Below are positions 21,768 to 33,632 of a stretch of 64,000 nt of DNA, piece by piece; position 1 is the stretch's first letter; each line of letters opens with the position of its first letter. A model generated the notes under the pieces. That model worked only from the letters and a program-made list of their open reading frames with translations, was not told the DNA's origin and did not search any database. Where the stretch lies: positions 774,806 through 838,805 of the forward strand of contig FJOG01000016.1 of the NCBI GenBank assembly GCA_900073065.1, written 5' to 3'. Origin of the DNA: Phialocephala subalpina. Taxonomy: Eukaryota; Ascomycota; Leotiomycetes; Helotiales; Mollisiaceae. The position numbers and the translations under genes are program-made.

Positions 21768-24341
21768 TCTTCCAATATTTCGAAAGGAATACTTGTGAAT
21801 CCTGGCAATTTCCTCCCTTGGAGAGAAATGCGTGGAACGTACGAAATTACTTGCGCTCCTCTTGCCCTCTTCCACTCCCACCCACACTCCCACTCCATCT
21901 CCTCTTCATCCTCATGTTCCACGCGGCATCTCCTTCAACAAACTCACCTTCAGCCTTCTACTAGAGGACAAACTATCAACACAGATATAAAGGAGGGGCC
22001 TGTCATTCCATTCGTTCGTCAAGTATTGTTCCCTCCTGTGCTGCCACTTCAAGAATCCCATCGACCGGAGTGTTGAGAGGTACAACACACACCTGCTCCC
22101 AGATCTTCGCACGCCGAACGATGGGAAATGGTTGTATTGAATGCCCTACGGCAAGTTAGGGCTTTCGAGATTCAAAAGTCCTGTGCTCGACCCAGCTTTC
22201 TGACACATTGAGTCTGCATATCCCGTCACCAGAGATGGCACGGTCTTTGATACACCTAGAAAGAACATTTAATTTCGAGAGGGACATTTCAAAATCCAAG
22301 ATGCCTTGGAGCTCATGCCGGAGAGCTTAAGATCTGGAACCCGAGAAGAGAGAATTGACTTTGTCCACTCTCCTCCAAGCTGTCCCAACTATTAAGCGAC
22401 ACACAATAACTCGCAGAGTCCTTCCTATCGTTATCGAATGGGCCAAAATTAATAGGTCCGAGTCAGCGGATATGGAGACGATTGATTTTACCGCTGTGAC
22501 AGCCTGTAAATTAGTGATCAGCTCGCTAAACTTTCAAGCTTCAAGCCCTAGAGCCCCCAGAAGAAGCATGTTTCTTGCCGAACCCGTAATCTTGGTTTGA
22601 CGCAACCAAGAGTTTCGCGTTGGGTGGTCTTCGTCTCCCCTTTTTGCTAGCCCCACAAAAGATAGCCTCGGAGTGCCAGGGGAAACGTGGCAAGGAAGCC
22701 AGATTTGTGGAGGTGGTTGATGAAGGTGACTATGTCGAGATCTTGGCATGCAAAGTTTGCCAATTGAGAGATCTACATCTGAGAAAGTGAGAAGAATTTC
22801 TAACGAGTTTTCTATCACTCTCCTCTGAGATCGTATATTTATACCCTTTTCAAGAGAGTCCGTTGCCTTCAACCTCCACTAGAACCCTCACATCTGGCCT
22901 CACATTTTGGGCTCGAATGATATGCAGAGAAATCGGGCGGTATTTGTATCCGCAAAAATGGATTGATAGTTGTACATATTCCCTCTATTTACTGTCCGTT
23001 TCCTCAAAGAGTCAAACTTTACTTGTATACGAATATAATGGCAAGCTAAATCACGCATATCAAGGCTATCCAAAGAACGATCAAAGACTATTGGGGTTTG
23101 CTCCTGTTGAGAAATGGTAGTCGTTGGGCCTCGAGCGCTGTATTCTCAGCATGCGGAGCCCGGCCTCAGGGGCCAAGTCGTTAAAGTTCAGCGCGCCCAC
23201 GCAAGCTTTGCCTTGGCGGATTGAGGATAGATTTGGTGCGGGCATGAGACCGCGCCCATTCATATCACAAGAACCCACATAGTTCTCAAAGTCCGGAGTT
23301 TCTTTTCCGAACTTTGAGTTACTGGACAGAAATCGACGCTCGAGACTGCTTCTGCGATGGCTGATAAACCCCGCACTTCGCAGCCCCGTATCACGACGAG
23401 CAATATTCCAAAAAGCAATATGTGAGCATCTCCATGACACAACTCTCGAAATTTTCACTTCCTAACTTACTTTTTCTAGATTCGATCGTTGGCTGCATAG
23501 TTGTTTGCAGTCGATAGTAACTGCAAGCAGGCACGGCAGGGATGCAACCTCGCTAAATCAGGGGCATTCGCTTCGTAGCTCAGGGGGTTTGGTTCCATAA
23601 CAGGTGTTCAAAATCTTCAGCATGCATCTCATCAAAGCTGCCATTTTTGATTCAGAATACCAATATCATCTCTAAAATTCACAGTAGGGCAATGTGGCAT
23701 AGAAATTATACTAAAAAGGGGGGCCCAAGAAGACTCAAAGGGATGAATGGTATCGATCACGTGAACTGCCCGTTTCGGTGAAGTCGCATTCTCGGAGAAA
23801 TCGACGGTTTAGATGGTGTTTGGACTACTCTGGAGAGCAATAGAAGTCGTGATGTATGGTTTATTGCTAAATGACATCAAACAACATCGAATAACAATTG
23901 TGCCCTCGCCTAGCAGAGTTGACATGCTCGGATCCAGTAGCCAATCAAACAGCTGCAAATGCGTCATAATTCGCTCTTCGGTGATAACTTCAGACCGAGA
24001 TCAGGAGAGAACAAAAGCCTGAAGCTCAAGCAAACGCCTAGCCAATAAAGATGCAAGCCATCGCGCTTCGGATATGGCGCTAAGACCCAAGACCTTCAAC
24101 TTCATGTCTTCTAGCCTCGTGCCTTAATCAGCAATGTCTCAGCCGAACACATCGCCAATGTTGTCTATAAAGACACGCGCATGTCCATCGAGAGCGCCAT
24201 CAAGTTGACATCCTCCCAATTCTTCAAGGATATCTTGAAGCAGCGTCGGCGCCGATCCATCACAACGTCCACCCACGCTCCTTCATCACTTCGGTCATCG
24301 ATTGTTATCACGGCGTCACTCCGTACAAAGAAAGGGTGAAG
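21768..24341. other. gene-free stretch, 2.6 kb
   Basis: Starts with the decayed 3' remainder of the helicase relic and ends with the promoter region of the oxidoreductase gene at 24342. Short open frames only; none is convincing. A homopolymer AAAAAGGGGGG lies near 23711. Confidence 0.4.
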
Positions 24342-25595
24342 ATGGCGCAAAGTCCATCTCAGAAGAATATAGTCGTCCTCGGTGGCTCATACGGTGGTGT
24401 ATCCACAGCACACTACCTCCTTAAACACGCATTCCCTCAGCTCCCCGACAAGGAATCCTACCAAGTCATCGTCGTCAGCGCGTCATCCGAAGCCATTTGT
24501 CGACCAGCCTGTCCTCGCGCTCTGATTTCAGACGACTTGCTCGATCAGAAGAAGCTCTTCGTCAACGTCGCAAAGCAATTCGAGCAGTATCCCAAGGGCA
24601 GCTTCCGCTTTGTTCATGGTACCGCAACCAAGCTCGATCATACAGAGCGTGTTGTCTCCGTTCAGCCGAAGAAAGGCACGGTCGAGGAGATCCCTTTCTG
24701 CGCTCTCGTCATCGCGACTGGCGCGTCTACACCCTCGCCTTTACTGAGTCTCAACGGAGATGAGGAATTTCTACGATCAAGCTGGGCTGAATTCCGTACT
24801 TCACTGCCTATCGCGAAGAGCATCGTCATTGCTGGTGGAGGCCCTGCTGGCGTCGAGACAGCCGGTGAGCTTGGCGAGTATCTCAATGGTCGAGCCGGAT
24901 GGTTCAGCTCGAAGCTTGCCAACCCCAAGGTCTCTATCACAGTCGTGACTTCCGACTCAAAGATCTTGCCCGCTCTCCGACCCGCCATTGCCAAGAAAGC
25001 AGAGAACCTCCTTGCTAAAGTCGGTGTTACGGTCATCAAGAACTCTCGCGTCAAGAGCGTGACACCTGAAGGTGCTGGAACTGATAGAGCGTTGGTCGCA
25101 AGCAAGGCGACGGTGACTCTCGAGGATGGGACGACACTGGAAGCCGACCTCTACGTCGCCGCCTTTGGGACGCGACCAAACACCGGCTTCATCGACAGAT
25201 CACTCCTGATTGCCGACGGCCGAGTCGAGACGAACGCGTCCACCTTGCGAGTCGACAAAGCCGGACCACGAATCTATGCCATTGGCGATGTGGGATCTTA
25301 CGCACGACCTGCAGTCCATCTCATTCCGGAAGCCATCCCTGTTCTTGGTGCGAACATCAAGCGCGACCTGCTTCTGGCTGCTGGAAAGGAGGAGAGCGCA
25401 ATCGGCGAGGATCGGAAGTTCGAGGAAGACAAACGTGAGACGCAGATGGTGCCTATCGGAAAGAGTAAGGGAGTCGGTGCAGCGATGGGTTACGCATTGC
25501 CAAGTTTCTTAGTGTGGGCGATCAAGGGTCGGGATTATTGGTTGTGGACTACCGGAAATCTCTGGAGCGGAAAGCAATGGGCGAAGGAGTCTTGA
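24342..25595 (+). CDS. FAD/NAD(P)H oxidoreductase, AIF/AMID (FSP1)-like
   Basis: Single-exon gene of 417 residues. Predicted flavoprotein that passes electrons from NAD(P)H to a quinone or similar acceptor, as AIFM2/FSP1 and yeast Aif1/Ndi-type enzymes do. FAD-binding Rossmann motif near the N-terminus: IVVLGGSYGGVSTAHYLL (residues ~10-27); central NAD(P)H Rossmann motif SIVIAGGGPAGVETAGEL (~160); C-terminal FAD motif GPRIYAIGDVGSYARPA (~325). No clear mitochondrial presequence and no transmembrane helix apart from a mildly hydrophobic stretch near the end (GYALPSFLVWAIKGRDYW). ATG at 24342 (AAGATGGCG) was chosen; the frame is open 6 nt further up but without ATG. The gene converges on the Baeyer-Villiger-type monooxygenase, with 172 bp between the stops. 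Confidence 0.88.
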   Translation: MAQSPSQKNIVVLGGSYGGVSTAHYLLKHAFPQLPDKESYQVIVVSASSEAICRPACPRALISDDLLDQKKLFVNVAKQFEQYPKGSFRFVHGTATKLDHTERVVSVQPKKGTVEEIPFCALVIATGASTPSPLLSLNGDEEFLRSSWAEFRTSLPIAKSIVIAGGGPAGVETAGELGEYLNGRAGWFSSKLANPKVSITVVTSDSKILPALRPAIAKKAENLLAKVGVTVIKNSRVKSVTPEGAGTDRALVASKATVTLEDGTTLEADLYVAAFGTRPNTGFIDRSLLIADGRVETNASTLRVDKAGPRIYAIGDVGSYARPAVHLIPEAIPVLGANIKRDLLLAAGKEESAIGEDRKFEEDKRETQMVPIGKSKGVGAAMGYALPSFLVWAIKGRDYWLWTTGNLWSGKQWAKES

Positions 25596-25767
25596 TCACT
25601 GTTCTCATTGTAGGGAGTTTCGGATCCGATTCGAGTTTTCACAGTGTCCGAAATCTTGCATGTTACGATGATAGGACGGCATGCAGACGCGTTCATTCGA
25701 CGTAAGAATACACGTCAGTTTATCTGACATTGGAATTGCTTTCCCAAGCTATCACAAAGTTTCTGAC

Positions 25768-27608
25768 TCACACGTTGTACCAAGTTTCGTGATAACCCTT
25801 CAGATCAACCTGTCCAGTTACCGAATCCAGCTGCAAGTACGGCGTCAAATCAACTGGCGGCTTCTCTTCATCTCTCTGCCCTTCCTCCCGATTTATCTCG
25901 ACATCATTCTGGGTCCACCCATTACCAAAGTACGCAAACCTATTCCCTGAACTCGAACGATAAGTATACTCCCAATCCTCCCACCTCGGCTCTCTCCTCA
26001 CAACATTAGCATGCAACCCACTTCCCGGCCAACTTGCAATCACCCTGCCTCCCTTGACACCACCGTTGAACCAAGAGCTACAATTCTCACTCATCACAGT
26101 CGTCGGGAAATACGCTTCACAATACGCTCTAAAGTCTTCGGTTGCTTGAAGTGTCGGCGCAATGGTCCGAATGCCCTGGCTTTGAATCTTTCGGACAATC
26201 CGTGCGATGAGAGTGATCTGGTTCTCGGTGGCGAAGGGCAGTGTACCTGTCGCAGCAGCGGCGGTCGGTCCGTTGACGAAGAAGAGATTAGGAAAGCCAG
26301 GTGCTGCGACGCCCATGTATGTGTTTGGAAATCCGATACTGCCTCCGGGCTTCCATGCTGATGAGAGACCAAGCCCTCTGCGGATGACTGGGAATGGAGG
26401 CGTGAATGACTTCTCGGATCCGGTACAGCAAATGATTGCGTCAACATCTCGTTCTTTGCCATCGATAGTTCTGGCGCCAGTTCTGGTGAACCTTTCGATC
26501 GAAGTTGTGATATACTCGACATTCGGTTGAGTGAGTGCTTCGAGGTAGCCTGGACCCGGAGTCAGTCTCCTGCAACTTGGAGAGAAATCTGGTTCGATTG
26601 CTTTCAGCAGATCTGTGCTGCCTCCGAGTCTTGCTTTCATATCCTCATGAAATCTGTCCCGATTCTCCTTTGATTTCGCTCCGCCTTTCGTAATCGCACC
26701 AAAGCCACTGAAGGACGGACTTTCTAATCCCTTCCGGTAACTCAGGTACGTTTCTGCATCATCAAAAGTTGATCGCAGGTCCTCAAGCACGGCGTTCTCA
26801 TTTGCGTTCACCTTCGGACCAAAGCTCCCTCCAACCCAAGTTGGGCTCCTCGCGTAGTGATCAATCCTGGCAGCAACCTTCTGAAGTTGAGGCAAGAGCT
26901 GTAAACCAGAAGAGCCGTTCCCAATAACAGCAATATTCTTGCGAGCAGGATCGAAACCCGAATCCCATCTCGAGCTATGACAAAGATGGCCTTCGTAGTC
27001 CTCCATGCCTGGATACTTTGGCAAAGCTGGATGACTGAAGATACCCGTTGCCATAATCACACAGTCCGCTTCATCAACCGTCGTGGTAGTTCCATGCCTG
27101 ACAGTCACGAGCCACTTAGCTTTTTCCTCGTTCCACTCACTGGACTGAACTTCATGATTGCATCGCATATATTTCCAGGCATCGTACTTTGTTGCGACTT
27201 GGTGCCAGTATGATTTGATCTCAGCACCCGCAGCGTAGTGCTCTGACCAGTCTCGCGAAGGCGAAAATGTCGATTGGTAGACGTGGGATGGGACGTCGCA
27301 ACGAACCCCGGGATAGGTGCATTGGTGCCATACTCCTCCCTTGAGGCGAAGTCAATTTGGGTGTTTCGATATTTAATGGGAGAACGTACAATGTCAGATT
27401 CGCGTTCGTAAATTACCAAGTCGATGCCTGGCACTTTCACCGGGAGGAGAATGGCGGCGTTGATTCCCGCGATTCCGGCACCGACGACGATGACTTTTAT
27501 TCTTGGCGCCGCGTCGATGGGATGCTCTTCTAGGTCAAGAGGGTGCCATGTCACTTCTTGTTTGGGGGGCTGTCCCTGCGGCGAGGGTTGCGAAAATGCA
27601 CTTCCCAT
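25768..27608 (-). CDS. flavin-binding (Baeyer-Villiger-type) monooxygenase
   Basis: Two exons (27608-27390 and 27339-25768), 50 bp phase-0 intron, 596 residues. It should insert one oxygen from O2 into a ketone or oxidise a soft nucleophile, using FAD and NADPH. FAD motif VIVVGAGIAGINAAI (residues ~40-54); after the splice GGVWHQCTYPGVRCDVPSHV, typical of this class; the Baeyer-Villiger signature YEGHLCHSSRWD (F/Y-x-G-x3-H-x3-W-D); the NADPH motif IAVIGNGSSGLQLLP; and the late ATG-type motif DAIICCTGS. The splice is supported because it restores the GGVW..RYPG-like block exactly. The substrate cannot be read from sequence. The start MGSAFSQPSPQ was preferred because the 23 upstream in-frame residues have no ATG-proximal support. 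It is transcribed away from the MFS transporter, with a common 642 bp upstream region. Confidence 0.9.
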
Positions 27609-28250
27609 GGTTCTTACAGGATGGATGTGCGTGGACTTGGCGGACGGAAAGTTTGACCTTCTACTCTTTGCTTCCAAGAACTTAATTTATGAGCAGCAGA
27701 TGAAGATTTAATCTCCTTCATAGAAGGCTGATGTGCACACATTTCACCACCATGTGGTAAGTGGGATCTCCATTGTCCCTAGACCACGGAGGTGGGATGT
27801 TACCTCCAGCGGCCCAGCCGCCGAAAGAGCAGAAATTGCAACCATCACAATCCTTCAAGCTATCGTAATCTTGCGTGCTAGCGGCCAATTGCCATATATG
27901 GAATTCCAACATGGTGCTGTGCAGCGCTGCTCCACTCTGTCGGTCTAGATAGTGGGATCGGACGCGGGGTGCCGAATGTTCATCAAGGGTACTCAAGTAG
28001 TCCTTGTAACCTCATTATGAGGGTTATCAGTCGTCTCCATCGAGGTGCAGCAGGGTGCCTTCAGTGCTCTGTGCGATAAGAACGTTTTTGTAGACTGCTA
28101 TCGCATCATCTGCTAACTGCGTCTGGATGTTGATATCCCACCTTTGGCGTCGACCTCATCGACAGGTGGAATATAAGCCCGCGCCCACTTCAATTAATCA
28201 AAGATGGCACTTTCAATCAATTCTTCGGTCTCACTGTACAAGACCGAAAG
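27609..28250. promoter_or_regulatory. divergent promoter region, monooxygenase / MFS transporter
   Basis: 642 bp between the two start codons. A TATA-like AATATAAG lies at about 28169, some 80 bp in front of the transporter ATG. Several paired CGG/CCG triplets occur (for example around 27805-27825) and could be zinc-cluster factor sites, but the same triplets are common in G/C-rich DNA, so this is only a hint. Co-regulation is inferred from arrangement. Confidence 0.45.
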
Positions 28251-30062
28251 ATGTCGGCAAAAGGCAAAGATCTCGAAGACTCCGTGTTTCCAGCCCCTGT
28301 CGAGACTCAAGACGACGATGAGATTCGGAAAGTCCAAGTCCAGGATGAGGACGAGGCTGGCAAGGTGAGAATTGATATATATTTTGAAAAACTGCAAATT
28401 GAGCTAATATATGACAGTTTCTCGGCGAGCATGATGTTGGATTGATTGCGTCCACGGCTATAGAGGAAGACTACAAGGCACTCGTGCGCAAAATCGACAA
28501 ACGTATCTTGCCGCTTCTATTTGGAACCTATGCTCTGCAATGTATTGATAAGAGCTGCCTAGGCTATGCCAGTGTATTTACGTTAAGCGGTGATCTCGGA
28601 TTGGTTGGTAAGGAATAGTAAGTACAGAGACCAATACTGAGATCCTGTCAATGACTTCCACACAGCTCATGGCTAGCATCCCTGTTCTACTTTGGGTACT
28701 TGATCTGCGAATACCCCACAACGTTGCTCTCTCAAAAGTTCCCAATAGGTCGCTTCGTCGGTATAGCCATCGTTTCCTGGGGCAGCGTGCTCATTGCCAC
28801 AGCCGGGGCGCGCAACTTCGCCGGCATGGCAGTTCTGCGCTTCATCCTTGGTGGCTTCGAGTCTCTTATCACTCCTACATTCATCCTCATCAACGGAATG
28901 TACTACACTCGAAAGGAACAAGTCCTGCGGACAGGTGTTTGGGCTTGTGCCAATGGCTTTGGTTCTATGGTGGGTGGCATCATCGCATTCGGCATGGGAC
29001 ATGTCAACGCAGGAGTTCCTGGATGGAAATGGATCTTTATCATGAATGGTCTTCTTACAGTCTTCTGGGGTATCCTCGTTACCCTTCTCCTCCCTGCTTC
29101 GCCAATGCAAGCAAAGTTCTTAACAGAAAATGAGCGTGTACTAGCGGTACACCGTATTCGTGCCAACAATACTGGTGTCCTGAATCGTGAGTTCAAGTGG
29201 AGGCAGGCGGTAGAGGCCCTCAATCCATTCAAGGATCCTCAAGGGCTACTGCTTTTCCTGACCGTCTTCTGTAACGAGGTTCTCAACGGCGGTTTCGGCG
29301 CATTCGGCACTCTCACTATCAAGAGTTTCGGCTTCACTTCGCTGCAGTCTACCTTGATCTACATACCTCAAGGCTTCATCAACATGGTGTGCATCTTCTT
29401 TGGAGGCTGGCTAGCTGCAAGGCTACCAAACGCACGAATCTATGTTTGTATTGGCATGCTCGTCCCGACGTTCATCGGATTGCTGTTGCAGATTGTCCTG
29501 CCTCGATCGAATGTGGCTGGTCTCTTGGTAGGAGGTATGCCACTCCTATTTTGCTTGAGATTCGGAAGACCGACTAATTTGGCTGCCTAGTCTACATGTT
29601 CCCACCTTTTGCCACCTCTCTGTTCATCTGCCTCTCACTTCCAGGCGTCAATAGCTCAGGATACTCAAAACGTATCACTCTATCGTCCTACGCATTCTTC
29701 GGCTACGCTCTTGGAAACATCAGTGGCCCGTTCATGGTGAAGACCGGTGAGACACCAGCCTACCGTTCGGTCTTCATTGCCGACATCATCTGTATCATTC
29801 TTCAAGGTCACTTCCCCTTCATCTTATACCGTCCGAGACACCATTGCTGAAAGTAATCAGGAATATTCCTCACCCTGTTGCGTCTTTACTACGTTCGGGA
29901 GAACCGTCGGCGCGACAAGCTACTTGCAGAGGGCCAAGAGCAGAACTTGCCTGAGGACGAGTTTGCAGATAAGACAGATGTAGAGCTTCCTGGCTTCCGT
30001 TATGTTGTGAGTGTTCCCGATCTGTTTACGAGATCTCGATTAATGAATTTGATTAGCTTTGA
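28251..30062 (+). CDS. MFS transporter, Dal5/allantoate permease-like (anion:cation symporter family)
   Basis: Six exons, 516 residues. Introns: 28365-28417, 28618-28665, 29535-29590, 29807-29860 and 30007-30056, all 48-56 bp, GT-AG, with matching phases. Plasma-membrane proton symporter type with 12 helices; the Dal5/Tna1 family takes up allantoate, nicotinate, biotin precursors or other small carboxylates. Family marks: KIDKRILPLLFGTYALQCID ahead of helix 1, GLVGKEYSWLASLFYFGYL across helix 2, GRFVG in the 2-3 loop, RFILGGFESLITP in helix 5 and the C-terminus PGFRYVL. The last exon encodes only Leu-stop after the intron, which is common in this family. No disrupting change was seen. The divergent neighbour is a Baeyer-Villiger-type monooxygenase, which suggests uptake and oxidation of one substrate, but no direct evidence shows which. 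Confidence 0.87.
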
Positions 30063-30549
30063 TTGGATTGAGGTACATAGATGCGAGTTTTGGTGAGGTT
30101 CGCTGAGCTTGGGCTCGCTTGCGAGCTGCTTCAGGGGGAGGCGACTTTAACGTCGTCCTCTGAAAGGGTTTTCAGGTTTATGTTCGAGATTTCAATAGGA
30201 CTTAATAAAATTATTTTGAGTTGGAAATTCTCGTGGGGTGGAGAAGATCCAAAATCAGCAAATCCAGCCTACCGAAGATAGATACAATCTATAAGGCGTT
30301 TGGTTTTCGCACAAGTTTAGCAACACGCCTTTTAACTCAGGCTTCACGCGCTAAGAATCGTGCTAAGATCGGCCCAATAGCTTGAAAAAGTTGATACATA
30401 TGGAATCAGAGCGGTAGAACTGAAGGGAGAAAAAAGAATCAGTTTCAAACGCAACATAATCCTAAACCTGAGCATGCCACCCAGGCAATTGACAGTGCAT
30501 CGCTCTCACGCACCCCACTCCAACGAGAGAAGCAATCAACCTACTCAGG

Positions 30550-30762
30550 TAGGCTGCTCGTTTCCCCCCCAAATGGGGCCCCACGGTTTGTTTAGATCTT
30601 TGCATCGATTAAAAATCCGCGAGTAATCTTCCCGAAAAGCTCGGTTTCCGGTTATTTGAGCCCGGGCCGTTTCGCACCTCTTTACCGGATCTCATGCTAC
30701 CCGAGCTTGCCCCCGCCGCACGTCCTCGTGGGGCCCCATGGGGGGAAAAAACGAGCAGCCTA
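30550..30762. mobile_element. small inverted-repeat (MITE-like) element, copy 1
   Basis: 213 bp, starting TAGGCTGCTCG and ending with its exact complement CGAGCAGCCTA. The inverted ends extend, with one 3-base indel, through CCCCCC..ATGGGGCCCCAC, about 33 bp in all. No coding capacity. The right flank CAACCTAG resembles CAACCTAC at 30537-30544 (7 of 8), but the latter is 5 bp away from the left end, so the target duplication is uncertain. Same termini as the element at 59019. Confidence 0.78.
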
Positions 30763-31589
30763 CAACCTAGCCCATCCCTTCCTCAGAACTTGTTTTGTGG
30801 CAGGGTGCAATTGCCTTAGGCCTCTCGGTGCCTTCGACATCCTTGGATTCAAGGTTCATAGTGTGTTCTTCCTGGGAGGACGTCCTATTCTAAAATGAAC
30901 TCACTATTCTTGATCTTTGCAGATGAAGAAAAGGAGAAAATCTCGGAAACAATAAATCGGTGGTGTCCTCGACCTCAATGATCAACCATTAGGTACCACA
31001 AGCGGGCCGAGCTCCCAGCAAGACTCGACGAATCAGGGGTCGCGACGAAAGTGAAGAAATGAACGTTGGCCTGAGGACCGCAATGACCAGGAGTAAAACA
31101 GCAAACAGCCACTGGTGCAAGCATACAGAAGTGCAGAAATTTCCCCCGCCGAGCGAAACTGCGTCGTGTAATCCTGTCCAATGTGTTGTCCCGCGTCTGA
31201 TGAGAATTTGACTTCGGTCAGCCTGTATTATTTGTTCTTGGGATCTTGTCCCATTTTCTTTGCTTAGAAAAGAGAACGTTCGCGATTCCATCCAACGGGA
31301 ACCAGAATAATGGTATGAAGGTGTCAGGAAATTTAAGTCCAGGAGGTGCTTCCTCGCGTGCCCCCTCGCAGAATAATGCTGAAGATTCCCCGGATAGCCA
31401 TTTCACCCAGCAGCCACTTCCCTCCATGCAAAGCTGCCTGCATCTCTTCTACTTATCTCTTTGTGCTCATTTATTTTACCCCGTTCAAAAATGTTTGCAG
31501 GAGATGCACAAATGTCCACGTTCTCGCTTCAATGACACCTACCTTTCATACGAACTTAGTTGCACGAACTTCCATAATTGATATCCTCT

Positions 31590-32790
31590 CACTTTTGCTC
31601 CTGAGGTTTTCAAAAGCTAGCGGAGCAACAAGTTCAAACATTGCCCCAATTTCCCTAAAGAAGCTTCACAATACGAAGCTTATTTGGCACACTTGTTGAA
31701 GACCTGGCGAACCTTCATCTTTTGTCCTCAACTCCCTCCTCGCAAGCGAGATGTTTTGAGGTATCCTTTTCTATACAAAGATCCTTATCTCTTCATGTTT
31801 ACCAAACAAAACTGCTAGTGGATTTCCCATAAAATGGTACGTATAGTAAAGAATAATTTGGTATATTTGGGCAGGATAAGGCAGTCTTGCATTACTAGCC
31901 CGCGACAACCCCACGGCATTGACCCCCCTTTTGCAAGCGAGATGTTCCCAGACCAATTTCTCCCCTGTGAACACCCCTGTTTCTACAACTTTGACAGAAT
32001 AGAAACTTTGCCCGACTTGCTAATTTGTAGGATACACATGAAACAACCAGCTTGGGACCAGGTTTAGGCAAAGGACACGACTAGAGCGAGCAATCGCCTT
32101 CCCCCTGATTTTGCCCCACGTTCACGCGAACATACGCGAACCTCCTTACACATGCACCTATTTTGCGCAAAATCAACCGAGCAAAATTGCAACTGGACTT
32201 CCAAAAGTAAACTTGATACAGTAAATAATCGACTAGATAACGAGAACTACATGGTAGAAGCGTGTGGGGGAAATGAGCAAGGGGTCGTCGTCTTGACTTT
32301 CCGGGGTGGTTCACACGAACAAAGGCAAACCCTCTTCAATAGGCGAACCTAATTGCAAACGCTTCCCATTTGCACAAGATCAACCGAACAGAAATACTAC
32401 AGGGGCACTTTAGAATTTATGATTTGAAATTTGCTATTATAAACAAAATAAAAAATGCTCAAGGCGTTTGGGGGCAAGGAGCCATCGCTTCGCTTCCCCA
32501 AACCTTCTCCTTGTTTGAAGCGAGCACATGTCTAGGCGAACCACCCCAAGCTATCCTTTTAATATACGGCCACCTTCCTCACGATTGACCGAACAGAATT
32601 GAAAATCGGTTTGTACTATTGTTGTATACATAGTAGACAGTTGATCTGGTATAGGGTATAATAAGGAGAAGTGTGTAGCAGTGGTAAACAGGGGGCAGTC
32701 GCTCGGTGGATATACCCCCTTGGTGGAAGCAAGCATCGACGAACTTCCCCTTTCATATGCATACACCAACCCATTTCTCTTTCAGCAGGT
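31590..32790. repeat. degenerate tandem array, ~180-208 bp unit
   Basis: A landmark of the form ATCAACCGAACAGAA recurs at about 32170, 32378 and 32583, with weaker relatives near 31790 and 31988, at intervals of roughly 180-208 bp. Around each there is an A/T-rich stretch after it and a GCTTCCCC- or GCAAGCGAGATGTTC-like stretch before it. Units are diverged and the array edges are approximate. No coding potential. Confidence 0.5.
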
Positions 32791-33632
32791 CAAAGGCAGA
32801 CTACTACCATGTAGCTCCTATATCAAGGCTTCTATAGCATTTTTGTTTCAATTTCAGCCTCGACCTCGAAACATTTTCCTGCAAGCCACCTGCAACCCCT
32901 TTCACAACCCACGTGGCAGATCTCGAAACACCAACACAAATATTACATCATCTCTGCATCGGAGATCTGCACCGAAAGAGGAAGGAAAACAACCATAAAT
33001 ATAAACATTCTAGAAGCCAAGCGCTTAATGTTTCGAGATCTTGTTTCATGGGGCCCGAGGTGGTGGGTAGCGGGAGGAAGGCTGCAGGTGAGATGCTTAA
33101 GCGCTCGGTGCTGACAGCTGTGCCGCCATCATGGTATTGGGATGATCGTGATCGAGTGGACAATGAGTGGAATTCGAGCATCAATTGATCTGATGAGACC
33201 TTTGGGGCGAGAGAATTGGGAGGAGAAAGGCTTGCTTGAAGTGGGTGGACCTAGTCGGTTGTTCTCGAAAGTCCAGGTGGCCTCAGGACATCAGTAGCGA
33301 GGGGGGAATAGTAAACAAACACTCGAAAATTACGAAGCAGTGATGATTTCAAGGCGCATCTAGCATAGAGCATTAGGAACGTGAAGTATTTTACAAAATC
33401 CATTTTAATTCTTTTGTGCTGCAAGAAACTCAGCGCTCTATGTATTTCGTGAAGTCGTAGTTCTTCGTTAAGAGGAACATGTCCCCAAATGCCTCCATCC
33501 CATCATCAATCGTGAAAAGGCAAGGCCAAGGTATCACCGCATCCGTTATTGTGTGTGTTTCCCAAACGCCGTAAAATCAAGGTAAGGTCCAATGCGCTCA
33601 ATTCCATACAATACTCGTGATCCCAAAAGCCA

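Larger units (their letters stand above)
30063..33632. other. gene-free stretch, 3.6 kb, repeat-bearing
   Basis: Between the 3' ends of the transporter and the C2H2 gene at 33633. Contains the 213 bp inverted-repeat element at 30550 and the degenerate tandem array at about 31.6-32.8 kb, both listed separately. No open frame here carries a recognisable domain. Confidence 0.5.

Noticed and set aside
23570..23625. CGTAGCTCAGGGGGTTTGGTTC resembles a tRNA D-arm.
   Set aside because: No anticodon stem or matching acceptor ends follow; not a tRNA.
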